In this document: positions 1-7,262 of the stretch, piece after piece
Position numbering within the stretch: the first letter of the stretch is position 1
Layout: each line of letters opens with the position of its first letter
DNA from: a virus
Reading direction: 5' to 3' (one strand)
DNA length: 25,282 nucleotides
Virus record (IMG/VR): IMGVR_UViG_3300005833_000011
Location: 1-25,282 of that record
Translations under genes and position numbers: made by a program
Notes under the pieces: generated by a model
Told to the model about the DNA's origin: nothing
The model's input: the letters and a program-made list of their open reading frames with translations, nothing else
Databases searched by the model: none

Positions 1-51
1 CCCCTCCCTGGGTGCGACGGCCTGGATAGCGAGGGGCGGTCGATTGTCCTG

Positions 52-1563
52 GTGGGACGGCACCAGCTCGGGACGGGGCCGGTGGTGGACGAAGCCCTGC
101 ATCAGATTCTCACCTACCTCGCCCTGGGGGATTGTCCCGATACCGTGTGGCCCGTGGTGTTTGCCCCCCAAGCCTCGGTGGCGATTGCCACCGCCGTCTG
201 TGGGGAGCAGGATGCCGAAGTGCTGGTGCATGGTCCGCGCAATACGGGCAAGACGCACGCCTTGGCGGCGATCACGATGATCGAAGCGGAGTGGGCCTGG
301 CGGGCCGGATTCCCTGGGCCGCTCCTCGTGGCCTGGCTCCATGATAGTTTGCTCAGTGCCGCGACGAAGACGGGACGCTCGTTGCAGTTGCCGATGTGGG
401 GCGGGTTCTGGAAGTTGCGCGACGATTCCCGCCGCGCCGTGTGTACGCTGGCCGGCAAGGAATTGGTCTTAGGCGACTTCATCGGCTGTAAGGACGACGA
501 AGCGAATCAGCGGTTACGCATCGAAGTGAATCTGGTCTTGGGCGAAGAACTCGTGGCGTCGATGACGGACGGGACTGGCATTACCGAACAGCAATGGGAT
601 CTCGCACGCTCCTCGACGTTGCGCTTGCCGACGCGCCATCGGCTCGCGGTGGCGGCGACGAATCCGGGCGGCCCCGACACCTGGCCCTACCAACGCTGGC
701 TCAAATTCCCCACCCTCTCACGCCTTCAGGCGATTCAAGTCCCGCAGACGGATCGGATGACGCCCGAGCAGCAAGCGGCGAATCGCGCCGTGTTTGCCTA
801 TTCGCCCACGCTCCAAAAACGCTTGGCCGATGGGGAATGGATCATGGCGGAGCAAGGGCAGGCGGTCGCCGAAGGCTTTGACGCTGCCGTGCATGTGACG
901 ACGCAGCCGCTGCGTCCCTCGCCGAATCTCTTGCTGGGCCTCGGCTGGGACGGCGGACACAGTCCCTCCTGTGTCATCGGCCAGAACCATCAACAGCAAA
1001 TCCAACTCTATGCGGCGATGAACGAACTCCACGTCGGCGTGCTGGAATTAATCGAACAACAGATTTACCCCTGGCTGATGGAACACGCCCCCTGGGTGAT
1101 CCAGAATCACGGCATCGACCTCGTGCATATCATCGATCCCAATATGGCCACGCCGGGCCAATCCACGATTACGGAGAGCGCGGAGAAAATGATCCTCGCC
1201 AAATTGGGCGGACGCATCGTGCGCGGCCCCGTGCGCTGGCCCCCCAGACGGGAGGCGGTCCTGCGCGTCCTCGCCCCCCGCCATGAGCGCGGGCTGATCC
1301 CGCTCCGCATTCTTGACAGCCCCGACACCGCGTTGCTCGTCCAGGCTCTCGCGGGCCGCTGGTACTATCCGACCTCGAAGACGACAGGCCAAGTCGATCG
1401 CACGGGGGCAGAGAAACCAAACAGTCCGTGGGCGGACGTGGGGGATGCGTTTGCGAATCTCGCGGGCTGGCTCCTCGGCGGCGACCTCATGGCGATTCCA
1501 GAGGCGGGCGAGATGAAAGTCGAAACAGTCGGGTCGCTTGACAATCTCGCGACATTCAGATAA
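52..1563 (+). CDS. terL: Terminase large subunit (packaging ATPase/nuclease)
   Basis: This is the motor that pumps phage DNA into the prohead and cuts concatemers. The ATPase half has a clear Walker A at residues 61-68 (GPRNTGKT). The likely Walker B is LVLGEE around residues 161-166, where Gly-Glu stands in place of the usual Asp-Glu. The C-terminal half fits an RNase H-fold nuclease, with acidic residues at D300 (GWDGG), D362 (IIDP) and D462/D465 (WADVGDA). The length of 503 aa is normal to slightly short for the family (T7 gp19 is longer). I use the GTG at 52, but no good SD precedes it and the frame is open back to base 1, so the true start may lie upstream and the gene may be 5'-truncated by the window edge. 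The product call is secure; the start is not. Confidence 0.93.
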   Translation: MGRHQLGTGPVVDEALHQILTYLALGDCPDTVWPVVFAPQASVAIATAVCGEQDAEVLVHGPRNTGKTHALAAITMIEAEWAWRAGFPGPLLVAWLHDSLLSAATKTGRSLQLPMWGGFWKLRDDSRRAVCTLAGKELVLGDFIGCKDDEANQRLRIEVNLVLGEELVASMTDGTGITEQQWDLARSSTLRLPTRHRLAVAATNPGGPDTWPYQRWLKFPTLSRLQAIQVPQTDRMTPEQQAANRAVFAYSPTLQKRLADGEWIMAEQGQAVAEGFDAAVHVTTQPLRPSPNLLLGLGWDGGHSPSCVIGQNHQQQIQLYAAMNELHVGVLELIEQQIYPWLMEHAPWVIQNHGIDLVHIIDPNMATPGQSTITESAEKMILAKLGGRIVRGPVRWPPRREAVLRVLAPRHERGLIPLRILDSPDTALLVQALAGRWYYPTSKTTGQVDRTGAEKPNSPWADVGDAFANLAGWLLGGDLMAIPEAGEMKVETVGSLDNLATFR

Positions 1564-1573
1564 AGGAGACCCT

Positions 1574-1825
1574 ATGGCTGCTGCGGTTCCCGTGGTCATT
1601 GATCAAGCGTTTAATAAAGGGAAGGGCACCAAGGGGGTGCTCAAGACCGTGTCGGGGCTGTTCAAGACCCCGTCGCCGCCCGAAGCCGGGTCGGCGCCGT
1701 CTCCTGAGACGAAAGCCGTCCAGACGGCCACCGCCGAAGCCGCCCAGCGCCGGTCTCGTGCGCGGGGGTTTCAAAGCACCATCCTCTCCCAACCCTCAGA
1801 GTTGAAACCCACTTATGGTTCGTAG
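1574..1825 (+). CDS. Small Pro/Ala-rich phage protein between terminase and portal
   Basis: This is an 83-aa basic protein. The ATG at 1574 sits behind a strong SD (aaggag, from 1563) that begins right at the terminase stop. The middle is disordered and rich in Pro, Ala, Glu and Lys. The C-terminus carries a short conserved-looking block, RGFQSTILSQ. Small proteins with a Pro-rich body and an 'R-x-STIL-T' type tail are common between terL and the portal in podoviruses; that resemblance is from memory. Their function is unknown, and a virion or head-assembly role is only inferred from position. An in-frame TTG further upstream lies inside terL and is not needed. Confidence 0.75.
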   Translation: MAAAVPVVIDQAFNKGKGTKGVLKTVSGLFKTPSPPEAGSAPSPETKAVQTATAEAAQRRSRARGFQSTILSQPSELKPTYGS

Positions 1826-1878
1826 GTATGCGTAGCGTCAAGAGTACCCGTCACGATCATCGCGCACCGCACTTGGGA

Positions 1879-1894
1879 GCTGACGCGAAAGCGA
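1879..1894. repeat. 16-bp direct repeat, copy 1
   Basis: The sequence gctgacgcgaaagcga is repeated exactly at 2079-2094, 200 bp downstream. Copy 1 lies just upstream of the SD and ATG of the mini zinc-finger gene. Copy 2 encodes Ala-Asp-Ala-Lys-Ala at the portal N-terminus. The phase of copy 1 within a 24-codon ORF (1828-1902) gives the same ADAKA peptide. Confidence 0.7.
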
Positions 1895-1903
1895 GGAGTT
1901 AGC

Positions 1904-2083
1904 ATGGGCACACGATGTATGGAATGTGAGTGGACGGAGACGCCATCGACCACCCTCGCTGCGCTTCTTGCCCATCGCACGGCGACCCAGCATACCGTGT
2001 TTCAAGTCCGACCCGATTCCCCGCTTCTCGACATTACGTATATTCATGGCGATGAAGTGATTGAGGTGCATGATGCCGGCTGA
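1904..2083 (+). CDS. Mini zinc-finger-like protein upstream of the portal
   Basis: This 59-aa protein starts at ATG 1904 with a gaggag SD just upstream, and it ends inside the portal start region (its TGA at 2081 overlaps portal codons). It has Cys5-x2-Cys8, then 15 residues, then His24-x5-His30, close to a classical C2H2 zinc-finger spacing and followed by a beta-like tail (FQVRPDSPLLDITY). A zinc-binding fold is plausible. It could bind DNA or simply be a small structural or assembly factor; the sequence does not decide. The tight overlap with the portal gene implies translational coupling. The gene is easily missed because of its size. Confidence 0.65.
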   Translation: MGTRCMECEWTETPSTTLAALLAHRTATQHTVFQVRPDSPLLDITYIHGDEVIEVHDAG

Positions 2084-3737
2084 CGCGAAAGCGATTGGTG
2101 CCCGGTACGAGCGGCTCTGGAACGACGCCGCCACGCACTTCCGCTATTGCGACGAGATGGCCCCGTACTTGGCCCCCTCCCGCAGCGGCATCCTGACGCA
2201 GCGCGTTCCCGGCGACAAACAAACCCGACAGGTCTATGACTCCACCTCCACAATGGCCGCCGAACTCTGCGCGCATTTTGTGGCTGGGCAAGTCATCAAC
2301 CCCGCGCAACTCTGGGGGGCGATGTCGATGCGCCATCCGCGTAAGGGCGCACAGGACGCGATCAACGAATGGCTCGAAGAGTCGCGGGACCGCATGTTGT
2401 CTCGGCTCTCGCAAAGTATGTTCTATGCCGAAGCGGTCGAGTCGAAGATTGATTGGGTCGGCTTTGGCACCGGCTTTCTCCTCCGTGAAGAACTCCCGCA
2501 GCCCGTGAACCGCACCGTCCAGGGCTTTCGCGGCTTTCGCTTTGAAGCGGTGAAGACGGGACGGTTCGTGATGGCGGAAGGGGCGGATGGCCTGATTGAT
2601 ACGGCCTATCGCTGCACCATGATGAGTGCGCGGCAATTGGTGGATCGCTTCGGCACGCAGGCGGTCTCCGAGAAAGTGCGCCAGTGCATGGAGAACCAGA
2701 AACCCGACGAGCCGTTTGAGATTCTCCACGCGATCTATCCGCGCAGTCTTGCCGATCAACGTTATGCCGCCGGGGCGCAGAAAATGCCGTGGGCCTCGTG
2801 CTGGGTCGAGAAAGAGACGAAGCATCTAATCTTGGAAAGCGGATACCGGAGCTTTCCCGGCGCGATCTATCGTTATACGAAAACGCCGGGTGAGACGTTT
2901 GGACGCGGACGCGGCCATCTCGCCTTCCCCGATACCTGGACCCTAAACCAAGCCAAGCACCTGGCGCTCGATGATTGGGCGCTCAAGATCAGTCCGCCGC
3001 CGTTGGTCGCGCATGACTCCGTGATCGGCACCTTGCGCTTACGCCCCGGCACGCCGACCGTCATCAATACACGAGGCCGCAGTATTCAAGACGTGATTCA
3101 GCCCTATCAAACCGGCTCGCGCCCAGAAGTGTCGCAGATCAAGGAAGAGGAATTGCGCAAGAGCATTCGCCAAATCTTCTTTGTCGATCAGATCCTCATG
3201 CTGATGGAAGTGAACAAATCCGAGATGACCGCCGAAGAGTGGCGCTCGAAGATCGGGTTGCTGTTCAAGATCATGGGGCCGGTTTATGGCCGCTCGGAGC
3301 ATGAATTTCTTCGGCAAATCTGGGACGGCGTGTTTGACGAGATGCTGGCGGCTGGGGAGTTCAGTGACCCGCCAGAGGCGATCTATGAAACCGATGGCCA
3401 GATTGATACGGCGTTTCAGAATCCCATTGCCCGTGCGCAACGCAGTGGCGATGTGGAAGCGATGACGCAGACGGTGCAAGACCTGCTCCCCTTCGCGCAG
3501 TTTGCCCCACAGGTGTTTGACCGCATGGACCCCGAGAAATCGGCACAGATGATTATGGAGATTCGTGGCTATCCCGCCCGCGCCACGCGCAACGATGTGG
3601 AAGTGCAAGCCTTGGCGGATGCCCGGCAAGCGCAGCAACAGCAGGAACAGCAGCTCGTGGAAGCGGGCCAGATCGCCGCTGCGGCAGGCGATGCCTCGAA
3701 GATGGTGACAGCGTTGCAAGGGGGCGCATCGAAATGA
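2073..3737 (+). CDS. Portal / head-to-tail connector protein (T7 gp8 type)
   Basis: The portal forms the dodecameric ring at the capsid vertex through which DNA passes and to which the tail attaches. At 554 aa it is close to T7 gp8. The N-terminal region (AKAIGARYERLW, then YLAPSRSG and DSTSTMAAELCAHFVAG, with the WGAMSMR stretch after it) follows the pattern of the podoviral head-tail connector family (Pfam Head-tail_con). The C-terminus is Gln/Ala-rich, as is common for these proteins. Two adjacent ATGs exist at 2070 and 2073; 2073 has better spacing from the gaggt SD at 2063-2067. A TTG at 2061 also lies in frame. The gene overlaps the mini zinc-finger ORF and is followed by an ATGA overlap at 3734. 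Confidence 0.92.
   Translation: MPADAKAIGARYERLWNDAATHFRYCDEMAPYLAPSRSGILTQRVPGDKQTRQVYDSTSTMAAELCAHFVAGQVINPAQLWGAMSMRHPRKGAQDAINEWLEESRDRMLSRLSQSMFYAEAVESKIDWVGFGTGFLLREELPQPVNRTVQGFRGFRFEAVKTGRFVMAEGADGLIDTAYRCTMMSARQLVDRFGTQAVSEKVRQCMENQKPDEPFEILHAIYPRSLADQRYAAGAQKMPWASCWVEKETKHLILESGYRSFPGAIYRYTKTPGETFGRGRGHLAFPDTWTLNQAKHLALDDWALKISPPPLVAHDSVIGTLRLRPGTPTVINTRGRSIQDVIQPYQTGSRPEVSQIKEEELRKSIRQIFFVDQILMLMEVNKSEMTAEEWRSKIGLLFKIMGPVYGRSEHEFLRQIWDGVFDEMLAAGEFSDPPEAIYETDGQIDTAFQNPIARAQRSGDVEAMTQTVQDLLPFAQFAPQVFDRMDPEKSAQMIMEIRGYPARATRNDVEVQALADARQAQQQQEQQLVEAGQIAAAAGDASKMVTALQGGASK
2079..2094. repeat. 16-bp direct repeat, copy 2
   Basis: This is the exact second copy of gctgacgcgaaagcga (first copy 1879-1894). 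It lies in the first codons of the portal gene and spans the stop codon of the mini zinc-finger gene. Confidence 0.7.
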
Positions 3738-3931
3738 CAGCACCGTGGAGGCCTGCTGGTCTTAATCCGAAGATTCGGATTGGTTATTTCGGCGCACACC
3801 GAGAAGGACTCTGCAAGACATGGCCGAAAACATCCTTATGTATTTATTGCGATGAAGAGTGGAAGCGAGCATACAAAATGAGTAAGGCAACACGCCGCAT
3901 GCATGAAATCCAAGACGGGAAGCGCATATGA
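3734..3931 (+). CDS. Small Cys-rich protein downstream of the portal
   Basis: This 65-aa basic protein starts with ATG 3734 in an ATGA overlap with the portal stop. A purine-rich SD (aaggggg, around 3718-3724) lies inside the end of the portal gene. It contains Cys27, then Cys36-x2-Cys39 (CIYC), with His22 and His57 as other possible ligands, so zinc binding is plausible. The C-terminal third is a charged, helix-like Lys/Arg segment. I do not recognise the family. It ends in another ATGA overlap with the Bbp19-like gene, so it belongs to the head operon and is probably translated by coupling. Confidence 0.7.
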   Translation: MTAPWRPAGLNPKIRIGYFGAHREGLCKTWPKTSLCIYCDEEWKRAYKMSKATRRMHEIQDGKRI

Positions 3932-4212
3932 CGCGCCCGTTCATAAACTGGCTCTCGCGCAAATGGCAACGACGCCTCGATCCTGCGCTTGCACAGGCCT
4001 ATCAGGTGACGTTCAGCACCGCGCAGGGGCAGCTCGTCTTGCAGCATTTGATGGATGAAGTCTACTGCCAAATCTGCCCCAGCATCGACCCGATTGCGCT
4101 CGCGCTCCACAACGGGCGGCGCTCCGTGATCCAGGAAATACTAGAGAACATTGACGAAGCCCAATCACCCACGAAGTACACCTTGACCGAGGAGAGCACC
4201 TATGCCACCTGA
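3928..4212 (+). CDS. Bbp19-like phage protein
   Basis: This 94-aa protein shows the pattern of the Bordetella phage Bbp19-like family: a phenylalanine-threonine-type motif around FSTAQGQLVLQHLMD, then an aspartate-rich middle (SIDPIAL), then NGRRSVIQEIL near the end. Members lie between portal and scaffold or capsid in podoviruses, as here. Their role is not established; a head-assembly or internal function is inferred from position only. The ATG at 3928 overlaps the preceding stop (ATGA) and has ggaag upstream. Its 3' end overlaps the scaffold start by 11 nt. Recognition is from memory of the family pattern. Confidence 0.75.
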   Translation: MTRPFINWLSRKWQRRLDPALAQAYQVTFSTAQGQLVLQHLMDEVYCQICPSIDPIALALHNGRRSVIQEILENIDEAQSPTKYTLTEESTYAT

Positions 4213-5068
4213 CGCGGGAGTGTTAGAGACCACGACCACCAATGCGGCCCCTGCGGCCCCGACCGACTGGCGCACGTTTCTGACCGACGATCTCAAGGCT
4301 GATCCAGTCGTCTCCGACTGGGCAGGGAAGGCTAGCGAGAAGGATGTGCCGTCGCTCATCAAGGGCTACGCCAACATCTTCAAGCAGCAAGGCAATAAGA
4401 TTGCGCTGCCGGGTAAAGACGCCAAGCCAGAAGAGATCACGGCGCTCAAAGCCAAGCTGATTGAGGCAGGCGTGATGCCCAAGCCGATTGCCGACCCAAA
4501 AGAGTACGCGATTGCGAAACCGGACAATCTCCCGGCAGGGATGCAGTGGTCCGACGAACTCTCTGGCAAGCTCGCCAGTGTCATGCACAAATATCAGGTG
4601 CCAAAGGAAATGGCCGCCGATCTCATGGCGCTCCATATGGAGTCACTCGGGGGGACTGTCGCCTCCTTTGCAGGCGATCACGCCACGGTGATGGCGGAAC
4701 TCAAAGCGGAACACGGTGAAAAGTTCGACGAGCGCAAGGAACTGGCCACGCGATTGATTGGGGAAATCTTTAAGACCGATGAGGAAGCCGCACTCGCCAA
4801 TAAGCTCGGCCTGGGCGAGAACGCCCGGTTTGTCTCTCTGCTCATGCGGATTGCGCCCTTGGCAATGCAGGATTCGAGCTTCATGGAAAAACTATCGGTG
4901 AAGGGCGGCGAGATCACGGGCGAGACGGCACGGGATGAATATGCGAAAGTGATGAGTGATCCTAAACATCCCCACTACGAAGGATTCAAGAAGGGCGCGA
5001 AAGAGTCCTTGGCCTATGTGGACAACCTCTATAAACAAAGCTACGGCAACGCGCCGGTCGTCCTATGA
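4202..5068 (+). CDS. Capsid scaffolding/assembly protein
   Basis: The scaffold guides assembly of the procapsid and leaves before or during packaging. This 288-aa, acidic, largely helical protein sits between portal and major capsid gene, the standard scaffold position, and its size matches T7 gp9. The N-terminal region has the typical WRTFLTDDLKADP stretch followed by a conserved-looking segment in which full-length subunits align with 'SLIKGYANIFKQQG'. The central part has PxPIADPKEYAI, also frequent in this family. The SD is gaggag just upstream of ATG 4202. The gene overlaps both neighbours, so it is translationally coupled. Confidence 0.85.
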   Translation: MPPDAGVLETTTTNAAPAAPTDWRTFLTDDLKADPVVSDWAGKASEKDVPSLIKGYANIFKQQGNKIALPGKDAKPEEITALKAKLIEAGVMPKPIADPKEYAIAKPDNLPAGMQWSDELSGKLASVMHKYQVPKEMAADLMALHMESLGGTVASFAGDHATVMAELKAEHGEKFDERKELATRLIGEIFKTDEEAALANKLGLGENARFVSLLMRIAPLAMQDSSFMEKLSVKGGEITGETARDEYAKVMSDPKHPHYEGFKKGAKESLAYVDNLYKQSYGNAPVVL

Positions 5069-5445
5069 TTCGTACATTACTGCGGGAGGGCGATATCATT
5101 CAGCTTGGTCCTGAGCATCGCGTGTATGCGCAGGTTCCTAAGCATTTCGTTTATGCCAACAAGCGAGGCGATTTCGAGTTGACATATACGGATGTGCAGA
5201 TTGGCACACGCTTTGAGTATTTCATTGGGCGGTATGTGGTCTATAAAACCTGTTATGACGGTGGCGGGTCGCTGGACGGTCTGCCACACGAGCAGGGCTA
5301 TCATGTCTTCTGCGAAGGATTGGATGAAAAGCGATATCGGGTCGATTTCTACCAAACCGGAGGATTTACGGCAGTGAACCCAGACATCCAGGCCATTGGT
5401 CATGCGCAGCTATCGTATACGGAGCAAACTGCGGGGATACAATGA
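5065..5445 (+). CDS. Unknown 126-aa phage protein
   Basis: The gene begins with an ATGA overlap on the scaffold stop and lacks a clear SD, so translation is probably coupled to the scaffold. The product looks beta-rich, with many aromatic residues (YAQVPKHFVYANKRGDFELTY) and a Cys/His-containing middle (YKTCYDGGG, YHVFCEGLDEKRY). There is no signal peptide or membrane segment. I do not recognise the family. Its place between scaffold and capsid suggests an assembly or virion role, but that is inference. Confidence 0.7.
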   Translation: MIRTLLREGDIIQLGPEHRVYAQVPKHFVYANKRGDFELTYTDVQIGTRFEYFIGRYVVYKTCYDGGGSLDGLPHEQGYHVFCEGLDEKRYRVDFYQTGGFTAVNPDIQAIGHAQLSYTEQTAGIQ

Positions 5446-5651
5446 AACCCGCTTTTGCGAACCAGATAGCCGTGGAGAGTCCCACGATGACGGACGGGCT
5501 CCGAGTTGACCATCCACGCTTAAAGGAGTATATCCTGAATGGCGTGAAGATGGGATGGAACAATGAGCACATTATTAAAGTGACGGGCGCTCCACAGGAA
5601 CTCGTGGGGAAAGTCCGCCATCAGTATGAGAAGGAGAAGATGAAACCGTAA
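5442..5651 (+). CDS. Small helical phage protein, HTH-like
   Basis: This 69-aa protein starts with an ATGA overlap at 5442. An in-frame ATG at 5487 also has a usable SD (ggag 5474-5477) and would give a 54-aa form containing all the conserved-looking sequence. The core (LKEYILNGVKMGW, NEHIIKVTGAP, ELVGKVRHQYE) looks like a short helix-turn-helix of the 'I-x-K-x-TGAP' type seen in small phage proteins. DNA binding is possible but unproven. It is the last gene before the structured capsid leader. Confidence 0.65.
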   Translation: MKPAFANQIAVESPTMTDGLRVDHPRLKEYILNGVKMGWNNEHIIKVTGAPQELVGKVRHQYEKEKMKP

Positions 5652-5799
5652 CACTCCGGGGTGCCCCCGTGTGGGGTCCGGTGGGATCACCGAAAGGTGA
5701 CGAACCTGCCAGCACGTTACGCTGGTAGGAGGGTCTGCATAGCGCAGGCTGCCCTCCGCGATCTGAACTGTTCACACAGTCTCTACACGGAGGTTCCTC
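5652..5799 (+). promoter_or_regulatory. Structured mRNA leader of the major capsid gene
   Basis: This is 148 nt without a gene but dense in inverted repeats. Hairpins seen directly: cgggg/ccccg (5657-5661 with 5665-5669); tcacc-gaaa-ggtga (5687-5700), a 5-bp stem capped by a GNRA loop; ccagc/gctgg (5709-5713 with 5721-5725, extendable by two pairs); ggaggg/ccctcc (5728-5733 with 5752-5757) with inner ctgc/gcag; and actgt/acagt (5767-5771 with 5776-5780). A six-base segment gaacct (5702-5707) is complementary to aggttc (5791-5796), which overlaps the capsid SD (ggagg, 5789-5793), so a closing helix could hide the SD. Competing pairings also exist: cccc/gggg (5665-5668 with 5673-5676) and cggtg/caccg (5679-5683 with 5688-5692). 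I match it to no known riboswitch class. Confidence 0.65.
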
Positions 5800-6735
5800 A
5801 TGTCTTTCACAGCCGATCAAGCCTGGGTGTATCGTTTTCACGACACCCTGCTTCTGACGTTCCAGCAAATGTCCTCGATTGTGCGCGGGTTGCTCGATCC
5901 GGCGATGGTGCACAACGATGTCTCCGCCGCTATCGACTATCACGAGCGTCTCGGCAACGGGATTGCCAACGATGTCGTAGCCCCGTTCGCCCCGACCGCC
6001 GCACAAAACCTGAACCAGTCTCGCCGGGCCGTCACGATGCAGTCTTCGGACTTCACCGTGTTGGTGTCGGATGAGAATACGCTGCGCAGTATGGTCAACC
6101 CGACCAACGGCTTTACCCGGACCATTCTCGCGGGCTGTCAGCGTCGAGCGGATAAGCACGTCATTGATGCCTTGATCGGCACGGCGCAAACCGCGTCCGT
6201 GACGGCAGGGACCGGCGTGATTACCACGAGCACGCAAGCGATGCTCGCGGCACATCAGATCGGCGCGGCTTCGGCCATCGATCTGGCCCGCATCATCAAT
6301 GCGGCAGAACTGCTCTCCAAGAAGGGCGTGCCGAACGACGGCAAGCGGGCGTTCCTCTACTCCCCTGGGCAGTTGCGCGACTTGCTCGCCATCACGCAGG
6401 CCAGTTCCAGCGACTTCACGAAGAACCAGATCCACGACAAGGGCACCATTGATGGGGTCGCGTGGGAAGGGTTCCGCTGGTACGAAATCGCCGATGTCAT
6501 CGCCGACGATGCGAGCACGATCTTGCAGCGCATGCTGCCCGTGCCGTCCTATCGACAGTGCATCGCGTTCCATCCCTCCAGCGTGGGCCTGTCCATTGCG
6601 AAGGAAATCAAGTCGCAGTTGGACCCCAGGCCGGACCTGCAATCCCGACCCATGCAAGTACGAGCCAGCATGATGATGGCCGCAGTCCGAGTGTGGGAAG
6701 GCGGAGTCGTGGAAGTGAGAGCGTTGGAGAACTAA
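5800..6735 (+). CDS. Major capsid protein (HK97 fold)
   Basis: This is the coat protein that builds the icosahedral shell. Its 311 aa are in the usual range, slightly shorter than T7 gp10A. It follows the scaffold and shows a pattern typical of HK97-fold podoviral coats: an N-terminal segment (WVYRFHDTLLLTFQQ), a middle part rich in short helices (GFTRTILAGCQRRADKHVIDAL) and the P-domain-like FLYSPGQLRDLL, and a C-terminal end with RPMQVRASMMMAAVRVWEGG. The SD is ggagg (5789-5793), 6 nt before ATG, and may be sequestered by the leader. A stable hairpin follows the stop. The HK97 fold is inferred from family resemblance. Confidence 0.88.
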   Translation: MSFTADQAWVYRFHDTLLLTFQQMSSIVRGLLDPAMVHNDVSAAIDYHERLGNGIANDVVAPFAPTAAQNLNQSRRAVTMQSSDFTVLVSDENTLRSMVNPTNGFTRTILAGCQRRADKHVIDALIGTAQTASVTAGTGVITTSTQAMLAAHQIGAASAIDLARIINAAELLSKKGVPNDGKRAFLYSPGQLRDLLAITQASSSDFTKNQIHDKGTIDGVAWEGFRWYEIADVIADDASTILQRMLPVPSYRQCIAFHPSSVGLSIAKEIKSQLDPRPDLQSRPMQVRASMMMAAVRVWEGGVVEVRALEN

Positions 6736-6755
6736 CATTTCGTAAGCACTATCAC

Positions 6756-6779
6756 GGCACGGCTCATCGGGGCCGTGCC
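6756..6779 (+). terminator. Hairpin after the capsid gene (no U tract)
   Basis: This is a perfect 8-bp inverted repeat, ggcacggc (6756-6763) and gccgtgcc (6772-6779), with an 8-nt loop. It lies 20 nt after the capsid stop and 22 nt before the next ATG. No T-run follows, so it is a poor intrinsic terminator. It is more likely an attenuator, or a 3' stabiliser or processing site that raises capsid mRNA relative to neighbours. Confidence 0.5.
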
Positions 6780-6801
6780 ACTGACACAAGGAGCGTGAAT
6801 C

Positions 6802-7221
6802 ATGGCTGTACTCAATTCGACGTTGTACACCAACGTCTATGTGAACAAGTATATTGCGGATGCCCGCGACAAGGGCGGGCGGCGGGTAGATGTGCCGTTT
6901 ACCCATACTGTAGGCTCGGACACGACCTCCGACACGGTGAATCTGTGCGTGATTCCTGAAGGCTGGGAAGTAGTTTCGCTGGACGTATCGTTCGATGCGT
7001 GCGGGGGTTCCTGCACGATGGCATTGGGCGACTCAGGAAGTGCGACCCGCTTCATGGCTGCGACCTCGGTGGTCTCAGCGGGCAAGTTCAACGGGTTGCT
7101 CACGGCGGGGATGCGGTATCGTCCCGCGTCCGATACCATCGTGTTCATTACCTGGGCCGGGTCGAATCCCACGGCATCCGCCGTGGTCAAGGGGACCATC
7201 GGCTGCGTGCCGAGAGGGTAG
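6802..7221 (+). CDS. Probable beta-rich virion decoration protein
   Basis: This 139-aa protein starts at ATG 6802 behind an aaggag SD. It is rich in Thr, Val, Ser and Gly, with alternating hydrophobic strands (EVVSLDVSFDACGG, TIVFITWAG) and no signal peptide. I do not recognise a named family. Position directly after the major capsid gene and the beta-sandwich-like composition suggest a head decoration or stabilising protein, by inference. It is bracketed by hairpins on both sides, so its mRNA may be separately stable or processed. Confidence 0.6.
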   Translation: MAVLNSTLYTNVYVNKYIADARDKGGRRVDVPFTHTVGSDTTSDTVNLCVIPEGWEVVSLDVSFDACGGSCTMALGDSGSATRFMAATSVVSAGKFNGLLTAGMRYRPASDTIVFITWAGSNPTASAVVKGTIGCVPRG

Positions 7222-7236
7222 GTCTTTACGGGGGTT

Positions 7237-7262
7237 GAGGGTGCGCCCGGATGGGCACCCTC
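7237..7262 (+). terminator. Hairpin between small head genes (no U tract)
   Basis: An 8-bp inverted repeat, gagggtgc (7237-7244) and gcaccctc (7255-7262), encloses a 10-nt loop that can also pair internally (gccc/gggc). No T-run follows. It lies 15 nt after the previous stop and about 10 nt before the next SD. Like the hairpin at 6756-6779 it is best read as an attenuator or RNA-stability element. Confidence 0.45.

Noticed and set aside
1048-1599. 183-codon minus-strand frame over the terminase nuclease domain
   Set aside because: It is a shadow frame; the + strand shows conserved nuclease residues here.
2034-2825. 263-codon minus-strand frame over the portal gene
   Set aside because: It is antisense to a recognised portal gene, without an SD or recognisable motif.
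5652-5799. tRNA-like or known riboswitch in the capsid leader
   Set aside because: No CCA end, no T-loop consensus, and no match to riboswitch cores I know; it is kept only as an unclassified structured leader.
5575-6906. 443-codon open frame on the minus strand across the capsid gene
   Set aside because: It is wholly antisense to a clear capsid gene, has no SD, and its translation has the Arg/His-rich composition typical of antisense frames in GC-rich DNA.
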